Part shown: piece after piece, positions 10,234-19,012 of the stretch
How the letters are laid out: each line of letters begins with the position of its first letter
Position numbering within the stretch: position 1 is the first letter of the stretch
Source of the DNA: Alloyangia pacifica
Lineage (GTDB): Bacteria; Pseudomonadota; Alphaproteobacteria; Rhodobacterales; Rhodobacteraceae
Direction: 5' to 3'
DNA: 64,000 bases
NCBI RefSeq assembly: GCF_003111685.1
Contig: NZ_CP022189.1
Span: 200,001-264,000 of the forward strand
Made by a program: the position numbers and the translations under genes
Notes under the pieces: model-generated
Seen by the model: the letters and a program-made list of their open reading frames with translations, nothing else
Databases searched by the model: none
Told to the model about the DNA's origin: nothing

Positions 10234-11223
10234 CTAGGCCCCGCTCTTTGGCAAGGGCCTATTCGCCCCTTTTTCACGCCTTTTCATCATGCGCAGCACA
10301 GGTCCGATCCGCAGCGTGGTTCCGAACTCGATCCGGGTGCGCGTGCGCAGCACCGGGGTGTTCTCGGAGGACTTTGCACGGCCCTCGCGCAGCACGATAT
10401 AGACGCCGCTGCCGATGATCAGCACCGCCCCGAGCAGGGTGACCGAATCGGGATACTCGTCAAAGAAGACCGCGCCGTAGAGCGTCGCCCACAGAAGCTG
10501 CGAATATTGCATCGGGGCGACGATCACCGCCTCGCCGGAACGGTAGGCGGTGATCAGCAGCGCGCCTCCGGCCAGTGCCAGAAGCGCCATCAGTGCCACG
10601 CTGCCAAGATGCTCGATCGGCATGGGGTGATAGACGAAAGGCAGCGCGCAGCCCATGATGATGAAGTTCGCGGTCATCGGGTAGAGCAGCAGCACGACCG
10701 AACGCTCCTCCTGGCCAATCTTGCGTACGATAATTGACGAGAGGCTGCCGAAGACCGCCGCCACCAGTGCCGCGGCATGGCCCAGTGTCAGCTCGGTCGC
10801 GCCGGGCCGCAGGACGACGATGACCCCCGCCAGACCCACGAGCACCGCCATCCAGCGGCGCAGGCGCACCTGCTCGCCCAGGATCGGGATCGCCAGCACG
10901 GTGATCAGCAGCGGCTGCGCAAAGATGATCGCATAGGTCTGTGCCAGCGGCAGCACCGAGAAGGCGTAGAAGGCGCAGAGCCCGGTGATGACCGCCGAGA
11001 CGGTGCGCAGCGCGGTCCACCACGGGTGTATCGGACGCAGGTTGCCGGCGGTGGTGTCGCGGATCAGCATGAGGCTGACCAGCGGGAAGCTCAGCAGAAC
11101 CGAGAAGAAGACGATCTGCACCGGGCTGTAGTCGGCGCCGAGGAATTTCACGATGACGTCGTGAGTCGAGTAAATGCCAAAGGTAATCAGCGCGATGAGC
11201 GCGCCTTTTGCGTTAGATCCCAT
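10234..11223 (-). CDS. EamA-family (DMT superfamily) membrane transporter
   Basis: This protein of about 329 aa has two five-helix EamA repeats (about residues 8-140 and 150-285), the fold of metabolite or amino-acid exporters such as RhaT/YdcZ-like proteins. The hydrophobic N-terminus starts with GALIALITFGIYSTHD, and the C-terminal 40 residues are a basic, hydrophilic tail. The ATG at 11223 was preferred to a TTG 33 bases upstream because it aligns with the family start. The substrate cannot be deduced. It ends 21 bp before the 5' end of tRNA-Pro. Confidence 0.85.
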   Translation of the reverse strand: MGSNAKGALIALITFGIYSTHDVIVKFLGADYSPVQIVFFSVLLSFPLVSLMLIRDTTAGNLRPIHPWWTALRTVSAVITGLCAFYAFSVLPLAQTYAIIFAQPLLITVLAIPILGEQVRLRRWMAVLVGLAGVIVVLRPGATELTLGHAAALVAAVFGSLSSIIVRKIGQEERSVVLLLYPMTANFIIMGCALPFVYHPMPIEHLGSVALMALLALAGGALLITAYRSGEAVIVAPMQYSQLLWATLYGAVFFDEYPDSVTLLGAVLIIGSGVYIVLREGRAKSSENTPVLRTRTRIEFGTTLRIGPVLRMMKRREKGANRPLPKSGA

Positions 11224-11305
11224 GGTGCTGGTCCGTTCGTTCCGCCTCGGGACCAAGGGTTAGCGCCAAATGGTGGGAATTCAACGAAGGACCGTGCGGA
11301 ATGTG

Positions 11306-11331
11306 AAAACGGGGCGGCCCATGGCCGCCCC
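11306..11331 (-). terminator. Terminator of leuB
   Basis: GGGGCGGCC-ATG-GGCCGCCCC followed by GTTTTC on the - strand, 27 bases beyond the leuB stop codon. Confidence 0.8.
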
Positions 11332-11357
11332 GCTCAATCCTTCACCGCACGAGCGCC

Positions 11358-12464
11358 TCAGAGGCTCTCGTCGAGCGCCTCGAGGATCGCGCTGCCCATG
11401 TCCGAGGTCGAGACCGGCTGCTTGCCCTCCTCGCCAAGCAGGTCCGCTGTGCGGTAGCCCTTGGCAAGAACGGCTTCGATCGCCTGCTCGAGGCGAGTCG
11501 CCTCCTCGCCCTTGTCGAAGCTGTAGCGCAGCGCCATCGCGAAGCTGAGAATGCAGGCGATGGGGTTCGCCTTGCCCTGGCCCGCGATGTCTGGCGCCGA
11601 GCCGTGCACCGGCTCGTAGAGCGCCTTGGGACGGCCATTGGCCATCGGCGCCCCCAGCGAGGCCGAGGGCAGCATCCCGAGCGAGCCGGTGAGCATCGCG
11701 GCGAGGTCCGAAAGGAGGTCGCCGAAGAGGTTGTCGGTGACGATCACGTCGAACTGCTTGGGCCAGCGGGTGAGCTGCATGGCGCCGGCGTCGGCGTACA
11801 TGTGGGTCAGTTCCACGTCCGGGTACTCGGCGTCGTGGATCTCCTGCACCACATCGCGCCACAGGATGCCCGATTCCATCACGTTGGCCTTCTCCATCGA
11901 GCAGACCTTGTTGCCCCGCTTGCGCGCCATCTCGAAGGCCGAGCGGGCAACTCGGGCGATCTCGCTCTCAGTATAGCGCTGGGTGTTGATGCCGACGCGC
12001 TCGTTGCCATCCTTGATGATGCCGCGGGGCTCGCCAAAGTAGACGCCCGAGGTCAGCTCGCGGATGATCATGATGTCGAGACCGGCAACCACGTCCTTCT
12101 TCAGCGACGAGAAGTCGGCCAGCGCGTCAAAGCACTGGGCGGGGCGAAGGTTGGCGTAGAGGTCCATTTCCTTGCGCAGGCGCAGCAGGCCGCGCTCGGG
12201 CTTCACCGAGAAGTCGAGCTTGTCGTATTTCGGGCCGCCCACGGCACCGAGCAGCACGGCGTCGACCTCCTGCGCCTTGGCCATGGTCTCGTCGGTCAGC
12301 GGCGTGCCATGCGCGTCATAGGCGCAGCCGCCCACGAGGTCTTCGCTGACATCGAAGTTCAGGCCGCGCTTGTCGCCGAACCAGTCGATGACGCGGCGAA
12401 CCTCTGCCATGACCTCGGGGCCGATGCCGTCGCCCGGCAGGATGAGAAGCGAAGGGTTGCTCAT
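11358..12464 (-). CDS. leuB: 3-isopropylmalate dehydrogenase
   Basis: This enzyme catalyses the third step of leucine biosynthesis, oxidising and decarboxylating (2R,3S)-3-isopropylmalate with NAD+ in the cytoplasm. At 368 aa it has normal length. Family signatures are clear: [10 protein letters not shown] at the N-terminus, [11 protein letters not shown] near residue 75, RPAQCF near 107, and the metal/substrate segment [19 protein letters not shown] near 245-263. It is on the same strand as leuD and leuC, but about 3.9 kb of unrelated genes lie between, so the leucine genes are split into two units. Confidence 0.97.
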   Translation of the reverse strand: MSNPSLLILPGDGIGPEVMAEVRRVIDWFGDKRGLNFDVSEDLVGGCAYDAHGTPLTDETMAKAQEVDAVLLGAVGGPKYDKLDFSVKPERGLLRLRKEMDLYANLRPAQCFDALADFSSLKKDVVAGLDIMIIRELTSGVYFGEPRGIIKDGNERVGINTQRYTESEIARVARSAFEMARKRGNKVCSMEKANVMESGILWRDVVQEIHDAEYPDVELTHMYADAGAMQLTRWPKQFDVIVTDNLFGDLLSDLAAMLTGSLGMLPSASLGAPMANGRPKALYEPVHGSAPDIAGQGKANPIACILSFAMALRYSFDKGEEATRLEQAIEAVLAKGYRTADLLGEEGKQPVSTSDMGSAILEALDESL

Positions 12465-12546
12465 GGAAAGTCTCTCCTCGGAATGTTGCGCAATCGCCTA
12501 GCGGAGAGGGGCGTAATGGTCAAGAAATCAGGGGCGTTTGGCAATT

Positions 12547-13530
12547 TCAAGGAAACGAAAGCGTGACTGTCACCAGCCGGTGTGCCTGGCCCTCCAGCGG
12601 CTCGCTGACTTCAGCCCGGGTCACCCTCAGCCCGGCCGAGGGCAGGATGTAGCTCACCCGCAGCGGCCCGGTGCTGGGCCATTCCGCAGTGGGCCGTTCG
12701 GGTAAAGGGTCTTGAAAACGCGGGTCCGCGAGCAGCCGTTGCATCTCTCCATGCAGGCCTTCGCCTTGCGCCGGGTCGAGATTGGCGTTTCCCATCAAGA
12801 GGTAAGGCGCGGCGGGCGGAGGCCCGAGCGCGCCGTCCATGTAGCGCGACCAGAGGGCGATCTCATCCGCGTTGCGTCGGCCGTTGCGATCTTCGGGCCC
12901 GTCGAAAACCGGCGGGGTGGCGGCAAAGCAGAAGAGCAGCAGCGGTCCGGTGTCGCTCTCCAGCCGCAGAACCCAGTGGCCGGTCGAGGACAACCGTTGC
13001 ACATCCGCCGCAGGGTCCGTCGCCAGCATCCGGCTGCCCGGAAGGTCGCGCCAGAGCAGCGCCGAGAAATCCTCGATCAGCGCGAGCGGCACGCGCGACA
13101 GAAGCGCCATGCCGTGCTGACCGGAGAATTCGCCGTAGCCCTGCGCATCGCGCGGCCCTCCTAGCCGGCCGTCGCCGTCGAGATCGGCGCCGCTCGCCAT
13201 GCCGGCATTGGGGGGCAGCGCGAAGGCGTGCGGGTAAGAGGCGCCGAGCTTCGAGAGTCGATCCTGCAGGTCGCGGAGCGCGGCGAGGCCGAGATCGAAA
13301 TCCATGTCGGTGAGCAGCAGAAGATCCGCCCTTGCCGCGGCGATCTCGTCCAGCACGGCAGGCAGGGGCGGGCGCATCTCGGCAAGATCGCGTAGCAGCA
13401 GGCCGGGACCCTTGCGGCTGAGGTCGGCGTGCCATGTGGCCAGGGTGATCTCTTCGGCCTGGAGCGGCAGCGTGGAGCTGAGCAGCAGGCAGACAGATAG
13501 CAGGAGGGGCGGGAGGAACGCGTCAAGCAC
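12547..13530 (-). CDS. Secreted endonuclease/exonuclease/phosphatase-family protein
   Basis: This protein of about 327 aa has a signal peptide (residues 1-24, LLSVCLLLSSTLPLQA core) and then a fold resembling the DNase I-like metallophosphatase superfamily. Supporting features are an early LATWHADL strand, RADLLLLTDMDFD in place of the usual ExxD segment, HGMALLSRVPL, LMGNANLDP (in place of the GDFN motif) and a RVSYILPS strand. The GTG at 13530, 12 bp after the upstream stop, gives the signal peptide directly at the N-terminus. The substrate is unknown. It probably forms an operon with the membrane protein upstream. Confidence 0.75.
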   Translation of the reverse strand: MLDAFLPPLLLSVCLLLSSTLPLQAEEITLATWHADLSRKGPGLLLRDLAEMRPPLPAVLDEIAAARADLLLLTDMDFDLGLAALRDLQDRLSKLGASYPHAFALPPNAGMASGADLDGDGRLGGPRDAQGYGEFSGQHGMALLSRVPLALIEDFSALLWRDLPGSRMLATDPAADVQRLSSTGHWVLRLESDTGPLLLFCFAATPPVFDGPEDRNGRRNADEIALWSRYMDGALGPPPAAPYLLMGNANLDPAQGEGLHGEMQRLLADPRFQDPLPERPTAEWPSTGPLRVSYILPSAGLRVTRAEVSEPLEGQAHRLVTVTLSFP

Positions 13531-13541
13531 CCACAGCCGAC

Positions 13542-14378
13542 TCAGGTGGTCTGCACCTCGGCCTCCGCCTGCGCGTATGCGCGGCGGCGCTTTTCCTCGA
13601 TCAGGGCAGCGATGCGCGCCAGCGCCACGCCGCGCATGATCAGGCTTGCCGGAAGGAAGGCCCATGCGCTCATCGTCCAGATCAGGGTCTGCGGCTCGGT
13701 CAGCGACAGCAGATTGACCGTCTGCGACGCCAGCTTCATCACCGCCGGGATCAGGAATGGCAGAAGAACCCCTAAGGCCACGTTAACGTTGCCGTCGCGG
13801 TTGAGCCGGTAGAGCACGTCCTTGCCGACGGTCGGATCGAAAAGCGGCAGGTTGACCCAGAAATTAAAGGCGCCGTGGCGGATCGGCCAGTTCAGCAGCC
13901 GCACCACCAGCACGAAGCCGATGACACACAGCAGCGAGAGCGCATAGGCAATGCCGGCGTAGCTGCGAATGCGGTCGACGTCCTGCGGGCCCATTTCATT
14001 TGTGGCCAGCAGCACCATCAGCCGCACCGGCGAGAAGGGGAAGTCGAGCCAGTGCCCCGCCGCGGTCGCAACGCCGTCGAGCACCTGTGTCAGCGGCGTC
14101 GGCACGATCTCTCCGCGGCTGATCAGGGTGAGCATGAGCACCGTGGCGAGCAGCGCGAGAAAGCGCAGCCGGTTGAACGGAGGGGCATCGCGGAACTCGA
14201 TGATCGAGGGGTAGTCGCCCACGTACTCGACAAAGGTCAGCAGCGCCCCAACCAGTGCCAGAAGCGCCGTGATCTGCGCCATGTCCGCGCCGCCGGGCAG
14301 CATGACCGCGGGCATCGCAATGACCAAGGCCACTGCGATGGCGCGTACAGCGGCTTTGACAAAGCGCGTGATCACCAT
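13542..14378 (-). CDS. Conserved membrane protein of unknown function
   Basis: This polytopic inner-membrane protein has 278 aa and about six hydrophobic segments (roughly residues 10-27, 34-50, 72-88, 142-165, 200-222 and 236-255), with a basic C-terminal tail containing EEKRRR. I do not recognise a characterised family; similar proteins are known to me only as roseobacter hypotheticals. The next gene on the strand starts 11 bp after its stop, so co-expression with the secreted phosphatase-fold protein is likely. Confidence 0.75.
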   Translation of the reverse strand: MVITRFVKAAVRAIAVALVIAMPAVMLPGGADMAQITALLALVGALLTFVEYVGDYPSIIEFRDAPPFNRLRFLALLATVLMLTLISRGEIVPTPLTQVLDGVATAAGHWLDFPFSPVRLMVLLATNEMGPQDVDRIRSYAGIAYALSLLCVIGFVLVVRLLNWPIRHGAFNFWVNLPLFDPTVGKDVLYRLNRDGNVNVALGVLLPFLIPAVMKLASQTVNLLSLTEPQTLIWTMSAWAFLPASLIMRGVALARIAALIEEKRRRAYAQAEAEVQTT

Positions 14379-14901
14379 CTCTGCCCTTTCGGTCGTGCCG
14401 GACCCGACGCTGTCCCGCGTCCCTGTCGTCCATTGAACGCTGATCTGCGCTCTTGCTGTTCACTGACCCCGCCGCGCCGGCGGATTGCCTCAATATTGCC
14501 CAATTTCTGCCTTCTTTCCGAGCGCGCGGCAAGTGTGCCCGAAGGGGATGCGTGAAATCTGGCGGTTTCATGGTCGAAAAGGTGCGAAATTGCATCAACC
14601 CCCAATGCGGATGCGGGGACCGAGCCGTGCGGGCACCCGGGTTCGGTGGCGCGAGGCACGGCGGGCCCCGGGATGGTTTCCTGTCTCTTTCCTTTTGTTT
14701 TAAAAGGGAAATCACTAGGAAAACCGACCCGCACCGGGTGTGCTCGAAGGCAGCTGGGCCGGGTCTCGCGCGGCGTGCGCAAGCTGCGCTGCGTCATAGT
14801 CATCTTCAGGATGAATTCCAAGATGTTTGACCTGTCGCAAGGCCGACCGCAGAGTTTCCATGGTCTGACCGATGCCAGAGCGACACTTGGAGGGAGCGCC
14901 A
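14379..14901. other. 523-bp intergenic stretch between divergent genes
   Basis: No gene is supported. It separates two divergent units and must carry both promoters. A small hairpin CCTTTT-GTTTT-AAAAGG lies near 14692-14708. TGGTCTGACCG at 14861-14871, about 30 bases before the CoA-transferase start, resembles the TGGTnnnACCA operators of GntR-family repressors. The latter is a weak, untested match. Confidence 0.5.
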
Positions 14902-15555
14902 ATGTATCAGGCACTGACAGTGGAAGAAGCGGTGGCACTGATCCCCGACGGCGCGCGCGTGATGCTCTCGGGCTTCATGGGGGTCGGCACGCCGGATCGG
15001 ACGGTCGCGGCGCTTGCGGCCTCGGGGCGCAGGGACCTCACCGTGATCGTCAACGATGCGGCACGTCCCGACCGCGGCGTCGGCCCTCTGGTCAAGGCGC
15101 GCTGCCTGCGCAAGTTCATCGGCAGCCACATCGGGCTCAACCCCGATGTGCAGGCGCAGATGCGGGACGGTACCCTCGAAGTCGAACTGGTGCCGCAGGG
15201 CACGCTGGTCGAGCGCATCCGCGCCGCAGGCGTGGGCCTTGGCGGGGTGCTGACCCCGACCGGGCTGGGCACCAGGGTCGCCGAGGGCAAGCAGGTGATC
15301 GAAGTCGAGGGCAAACCCTACCTGCTCGAGCCGCCGCTCAGCGCCGACTTCGCACTGATCGCCGCGCGCAGCTGCGACTACGTGGGCAATCTGACCTACA
15401 TGCTCACCGCAACGAACTTCAACCCAATCATGGCCTTGGCGGCAAAGGTGGTGATCGCCGAGCCCGAGGAGATCGTGCCGGTGGGGATGATCCCGCCCGA
15501 CGCGGTGAAGACCCCCGGCGCGCTGGTCGATCACGTGATCCGGAGGGTGGCATGA
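14902..15555 (+). CDS. CoA-transferase subunit A (AtoD/ScoA type)
   Basis: This is the alpha subunit (217 aa) of a family I CoA-transferase that moves CoA between acyl-CoA and a carboxylate, such as acetoacetate. Family marks are the VEEAVALIPDGARVMLSGFM start, GPLVKARCLRKFIGSHIG, the GVGLGGVLTPTGLGT glycine loop and AARSCDYVGNLTY. ATG 14902 follows GGAGGGAGCG at good spacing. The stop overlaps the start of the B subunit (ATGA), typical of the two-subunit enzyme. The acid specificity (acetoacetate, butyrate or 3-oxoadipate) cannot be fixed. Confidence 0.9.
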   Translation: MYQALTVEEAVALIPDGARVMLSGFMGVGTPDRTVAALAASGRRDLTVIVNDAARPDRGVGPLVKARCLRKFIGSHIGLNPDVQAQMRDGTLEVELVPQGTLVERIRAAGVGLGGVLTPTGLGTRVAEGKQVIEVEGKPYLLEPPLSADFALIAARSCDYVGNLTYMLTATNFNPIMALAAKVVIAEPEEIVPVGMIPPDAVKTPGALVDHVIRRVA

Positions 15556-16232
15556 CCGACGCAGCGATGGATCCCAAGGAGCTTATCGCCCGCCGCTGCG
15601 CCGCCGAGGTCAGGCCGCACACGCTGGTCAACCTCGGGATCGGTATCCCGACGCTGGTCTCCGACCATCTCGACGAGGGCATGGGCGTCTTCTTCCAGGC
15701 CGAGAACGGCGTGGTGGGCATGGGGCGGCGCCCGCCCGAGGGCATGTCGGACCGCCATCTCACCGACGCCGGCGGCAGCTTCGTCTCGGCGGTGCCGGGC
15801 GCCTCGACCATCGACAGCGCCTTTTCCTTTGGGCTGATCCGCGGCGGGCACCTCGACCTGACGGTGTTGGGCGGGCTTCAGGTCGACGAGCGCGGCTACC
15901 TCGCCAACTGGATGATCCCGGGGGTCTACGTGCCTGGGATGGGCGGCGCGATGGATCTGGTGACAGGGGCGAAACGGGTGATCGTGGCGATGATCCACAG
16001 CGCCAAGGACGGCACACCGAAGATCGTGCCGGAATGCTCCCTGCCGCTGACCGCCGAGCGGCGGGTCGATCTCATCGTCACCGAATTGGCCGTAATCCGC
16101 CCCGAGGAGGACGGGCTGCATCTCATCGAAACCGCGCCTGGGGTGACCTTGGCCGAGGTGCGTGCGGCGACTGCGGCGCATCTCATCGTCTCGGGCGCGG
16201 TGCCAGAGATGGATTTGTCGCGGTCGTGCTGA
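15552..16232 (+). CDS. CoA-transferase subunit B (AtoA/ScoB type)
   Basis: This is the beta subunit (226 aa) of the family I CoA-transferase. It carries the catalytic glutamate E51 in FQAENGVVGMG, which forms the enzyme-CoA thioester. Other marks are NLGIGIPTLV near residue 27, the GGHLDLTVLGGLQVD segment near 100 and the LPLTAERRVDLIVTELAV strand near 170. It is translated by stop-start overlap with subunit A. No thiolase or dehydrogenase adjoins it, but a thiolase lies 4 kb downstream on the same strand. Confidence 0.92.
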   Translation: MTDAAMDPKELIARRCAAEVRPHTLVNLGIGIPTLVSDHLDEGMGVFFQAENGVVGMGRRPPEGMSDRHLTDAGGSFVSAVPGASTIDSAFSFGLIRGGHLDLTVLGGLQVDERGYLANWMIPGVYVPGMGGAMDLVTGAKRVIVAMIHSAKDGTPKIVPECSLPLTAERRVDLIVTELAVIRPEEDGLHLIETAPGVTLAEVRAATAAHLIVSGAVPEMDLSRSC

Positions 16233-16276
16233 GGCGGGAGGGGCGCGCGCTATCCAGCCGTGCGGCAGGGCGGACG

Positions 16277-16307
16277 AAAAAGGGCTGTCCCCGCGGGGAC
16301 AGCCCTT
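16277..16307 (-). terminator. Terminator of leuD (bidirectional shape)
   Basis: AAGGGCTGTCCCC/GGGGACAGCCCTT is a near-perfect 13-bp stem. On the - strand it is followed by TTTTT, placing it 26 bases past the leuD stop. It also lies 45 bases after the convergent CoA-transferase gene. Confidence 0.85.
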
Positions 16308-16332
16308 CGTCATCGCGGGACGGGCCGGAGCC

Positions 16333-16938
16333 TCAGACCCAGGGACGGGACTGCGCGGCCTGTGCTTCGAAGCTGTCGATCGCGCCGGCCTTCTCCATGG
16401 TCAGGCCGATGTCGTCGAGTCCCTCGAGCAGGCAGTGCTTGCGGAAGGGGTCGACCTCGAAGGCGAACGCCTCGCCGTCGGAGGTGGTCACCACCTGATT
16501 TTCCAGATCCACGGTCATGCGGGCGTTGGCGCCCTTCTCGGCGTCTTTCATCAGCACGTCGACCGCCTCTTGCGGCATGACGATGGGCAGCATGCCGTTC
16601 TTGAAGCAGTTGTTGTAGAAGATGTCGGCGAAGGAGGTGGAGATCACCACCTTGATGCCGAAGTCGGCCAGCGCCCAAGGCGCGTGTTCGCGCGAGGAGC
16701 CGCAGCCGAAGTTGTCACCGGCGACGATCACCTGCGCGTCGCGATACTGCGGCTTGTTCAGCACGAACTCGGGGTTCTCCGAGCCATCGTCGAGGTAGCG
16801 CATCTCGTCGAAGGCGTGCACGCCGAGGCCGGAGCGCTTGATCGTCTTCAGGAACTGCTTGGGGATGATCATGTCGGTGTCGATGTTCACCAGCGGCATG
16901 GGCGCCGCGATCCCGGTCAGCTTCTCGAATTTTTCCAT
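16333..16938 (-). CDS. leuD: 3-isopropylmalate dehydratase, small subunit
   Basis: This is the small, swivelling subunit of isopropylmalate isomerase, which pairs with LeuC to convert 2- to 3-isopropylmalate. It has 201 aa, the usual length for the E. coli-type subunit. Signatures are [14 protein letters not shown] near residue 20, [17 protein letters not shown] near 73 and [15 protein letters not shown] near 100. The start at 16938 follows AAGGAGGGACAG at ideal spacing. It lies about 140 bp downstream of leuC on the same strand. Confidence 0.97.
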   Translation of the reverse strand: MEKFEKLTGIAAPMPLVNIDTDMIIPKQFLKTIKRSGLGVHAFDEMRYLDDGSENPEFVLNKPQYRDAQVIVAGDNFGCGSSREHAPWALADFGIKVVISTSFADIFYNNCFKNGMLPIVMPQEAVDVLMKDAEKGANARMTVDLENQVVTTSDGEAFAFEVDPFRKHCLLEGLDDIGLTMEKAGAIDSFEAQAAQSRPWV

Positions 16939-17076
16939 CTGTCCCTCCTTGGGGATGGGGCGGGGTCCGGCGCACATGGGATGCACAGCTGATGCACGGT
17001 CCGTGCGCTAGTGCATCTGGCCCGGCCGACCCCGCCGGAATTGGGGAAGGGGTCCCCGAGGGGACCCCGGGATCGC

Positions 17077-18498
17077 TTACGCCTCGGCCGGTGCGGCCAT
17101 GAGGTCGCGCACGTCGGTCAGGTGGCCGGTGATTGCCGCCGCCGCCGCCATGGCCGGGGACATCAGGTGGGTGCGCCCGCCCTTGCCCTGACGGCCCTCG
17201 AAGTTGCGGTTCGAAGTGGCCGCGCAGCGCTCGCCCGGGGCGAGCTGGTCGGGGTTCATCGCAAGGCACATGGAGCAGCCGGCAAGCCGCCACTCGAAGC
17301 CAGCGTCGATGAAGATCTGCGCAAGGCCCTCTTCCTCGGCCTGGGCGCGGACGAGGCCCGACCCCGGCACAACCATGGCGCGCATGCCGTCCTTGACCTT
17401 CTTGCCCTTGAGGATCTCGGCTGCGGCGCGCAGGTCCTCGATCCGGCCATTGGTGCAGGAGCCGATGAAGACCGTGTCGATCTTGATGTCGGTCAGCTTC
17501 TGCCCGGCCTCGAGACCCATGTAGCTGAGCGCGCGCTTGGCCGCCTCGACCTTGCCGCCGGTGAAGCTCTCGGGGGCGGGCACCAGGTCGGTGATCGGCA
17601 GCACGTCCTCGGGCGAGGTGCCCCAGGTGACGACAGGGGCGATGTCTTCGCCCTTGATGGTCACGACCTTGTCCCAATGCGCGTCGTCATCGGAGTAGAG
17701 CGTCTTCCACCAGGTCAGCGCGGCCTCGAACTGCGCGCCCTTCGGCGCGTGCGGGCGGCCCTTCACATATTCGAAGGTGGTCTCGTCGGGCGCGATCAGA
17801 CCGGCGCGGGCGCCGCCCTCGATGGCCATGTTGCACACGGTCATCCGGCCTTCCATCGAGAGCGACCGGATCGCCTCGCCGCAATACTCGATGACGTAGC
17901 CGGTACCGCCACCGGTGCCGGTGTGGCCGATGACCGAAAGCGTGATGTCCTTGGCGGTGACGCCCGGGCGGAGCTGGCCGGTGATCTCGACCTTCATGTT
18001 TTTCGACTTGGACTGGATCAGCGTCTGGGTGGCGAGCACGTGCTCGACCTCGGAGGTGCCGATACCATGGGCCAGCGCGCCGAAAGCGCCGTGGGTGGCG
18101 GTGTGCGAGTCGCCGCAGACCACGGTCATGCCCGGAAGCGTCCAGCCCTGCTCGGGGCCGACGATGTGCACGATGCCTTGGCGGACGTCGCTGACCGGGT
18201 AGTAGTTCACGCCGAAGTCGCGGGCGTTCTTGTCGAGCGCCTCGACCTGGATGCGGCTCTCCTCGTTCTCGATGCCGCTTTCACGATCGAGCGTCGTGGG
18301 CACGTTGTGGTCGGGCACGGCGATGGTGCGCTCGGGGGCGCGAACCTTGCGGCCGGACATGCGCAGGCCCTCGAAGGCCTGGGGCGAGGTGACCTCGTGC
18401 ACGAGGTGGCGGTCGATGTAGAGCAGGCAGGTGCCATCTGCGTCCTGCTGGACGACGTGGGCATCCCAGATCTTGTCGTAGAGCGTCTTGCCGGACAT
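17077..18498 (-). CDS. leuC: 3-isopropylmalate dehydratase, large subunit
   Basis: This [4Fe-4S] subunit of isopropylmalate isomerase has 473 aa. The cluster ligands lie in GSCTNGR near residue 347 and [12 protein letters not shown] near 408-416. Also visible are [18 protein letters not shown] near 30, [16 protein letters not shown] near 130 and [12 protein letters not shown] near 428. It works in leucine synthesis with leuD just downstream. A GC hairpin without a T run (17049-17068, GGGGTCCCC/GGGGACCCC) sits in the gap to leuD and may stabilise the leuC message. Confidence 0.97.
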   Translation of the reverse strand: MSGKTLYDKIWDAHVVQQDADGTCLLYIDRHLVHEVTSPQAFEGLRMSGRKVRAPERTIAVPDHNVPTTLDRESGIENEESRIQVEALDKNARDFGVNYYPVSDVRQGIVHIVGPEQGWTLPGMTVVCGDSHTATHGAFGALAHGIGTSEVEHVLATQTLIQSKSKNMKVEITGQLRPGVTAKDITLSVIGHTGTGGGTGYVIEYCGEAIRSLSMEGRMTVCNMAIEGGARAGLIAPDETTFEYVKGRPHAPKGAQFEAALTWWKTLYSDDDAHWDKVVTIKGEDIAPVVTWGTSPEDVLPITDLVPAPESFTGGKVEAAKRALSYMGLEAGQKLTDIKIDTVFIGSCTNGRIEDLRAAAEILKGKKVKDGMRAMVVPGSGLVRAQAEEEGLAQIFIDAGFEWRLAGCSMCLAMNPDQLAPGERCAATSNRNFEGRQGKGGRTHLMSPAMAAAAAITGHLTDVRDLMAAPAEA

Positions 18499-18789
18499 GG
18501 GGGTCCTCTCGGGGTATATGTCTTGGAATTTGGCTTGGGCTTGGCGCAGGTCGGAAGCCCCCGCGCCGGGGCGGGCTTAAGACAGCCTTATAGGCGCGCC
18601 AGAACCGTGAAGGTTGCGCCGTGGAACCGTTCGCGCAGTCGCACGCGGTCGCCGAGGTCAAGAAGCCGAGTCATGCGGCCGGAATACTCCTTTGCCGCGC
18701 GCCGATCAACCCGTCGCGCGCGTGGCTGCAACGATTGGAACTTTCGCGGCGGCGGCGCGTAGTTTTGTTACCGCATTGGAGGAGAGACG

Positions 18790-18906
18790 ATGTCCTTGAT
18801 GAATGCCATGCACCTGATCCTGATTGCCACGCTTCTGTGGGGGCTGCTTTGGAGCCTGCCGCAGGCGGAGTCGCAGGAGATCACCCTGCATCTGCCGAAG
18901 CGCTGA
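18790..18906 (+). CDS. Small ORF, 38 aa, hydrophobic, unknown
   Basis: A 39-codon reading frame is preceded by GGAGGAGAGAC-G, a strong ribosome-binding site at correct spacing. The peptide has a hydrophobic segment (about residues 8-22, LILIATLLWGLLWSLPQA) and a short polar tail ending LPKR. It could be a small membrane peptide or an exported fragment. It lies 107 bp upstream of the mechanosensitive channel gene on the same strand. There is no family recognition. The good ribosome site is the main argument; chance remains possible. Confidence 0.45.
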   Translation: MSLMNAMHLILIATLLWGLLWSLPQAESQEITLHLPKR

Positions 18907-19012
18907 GACGGGCAGCGGGTGCAGCGCAGGTGCTCTTGGCCAAGGGCCGTCAGGCCCTTGAGCCTAAACGATCGTGGTGCCACCCTGCCCAGGTGAGGAG
19001 ACCCGCGAGCGC

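Noticed and set aside
17011..18762. 583-codon open frame on the + strand
   Set aside because: Antisense to leuC; leuC carries all iron-sulfur ligands, so the other strand is a shadow.
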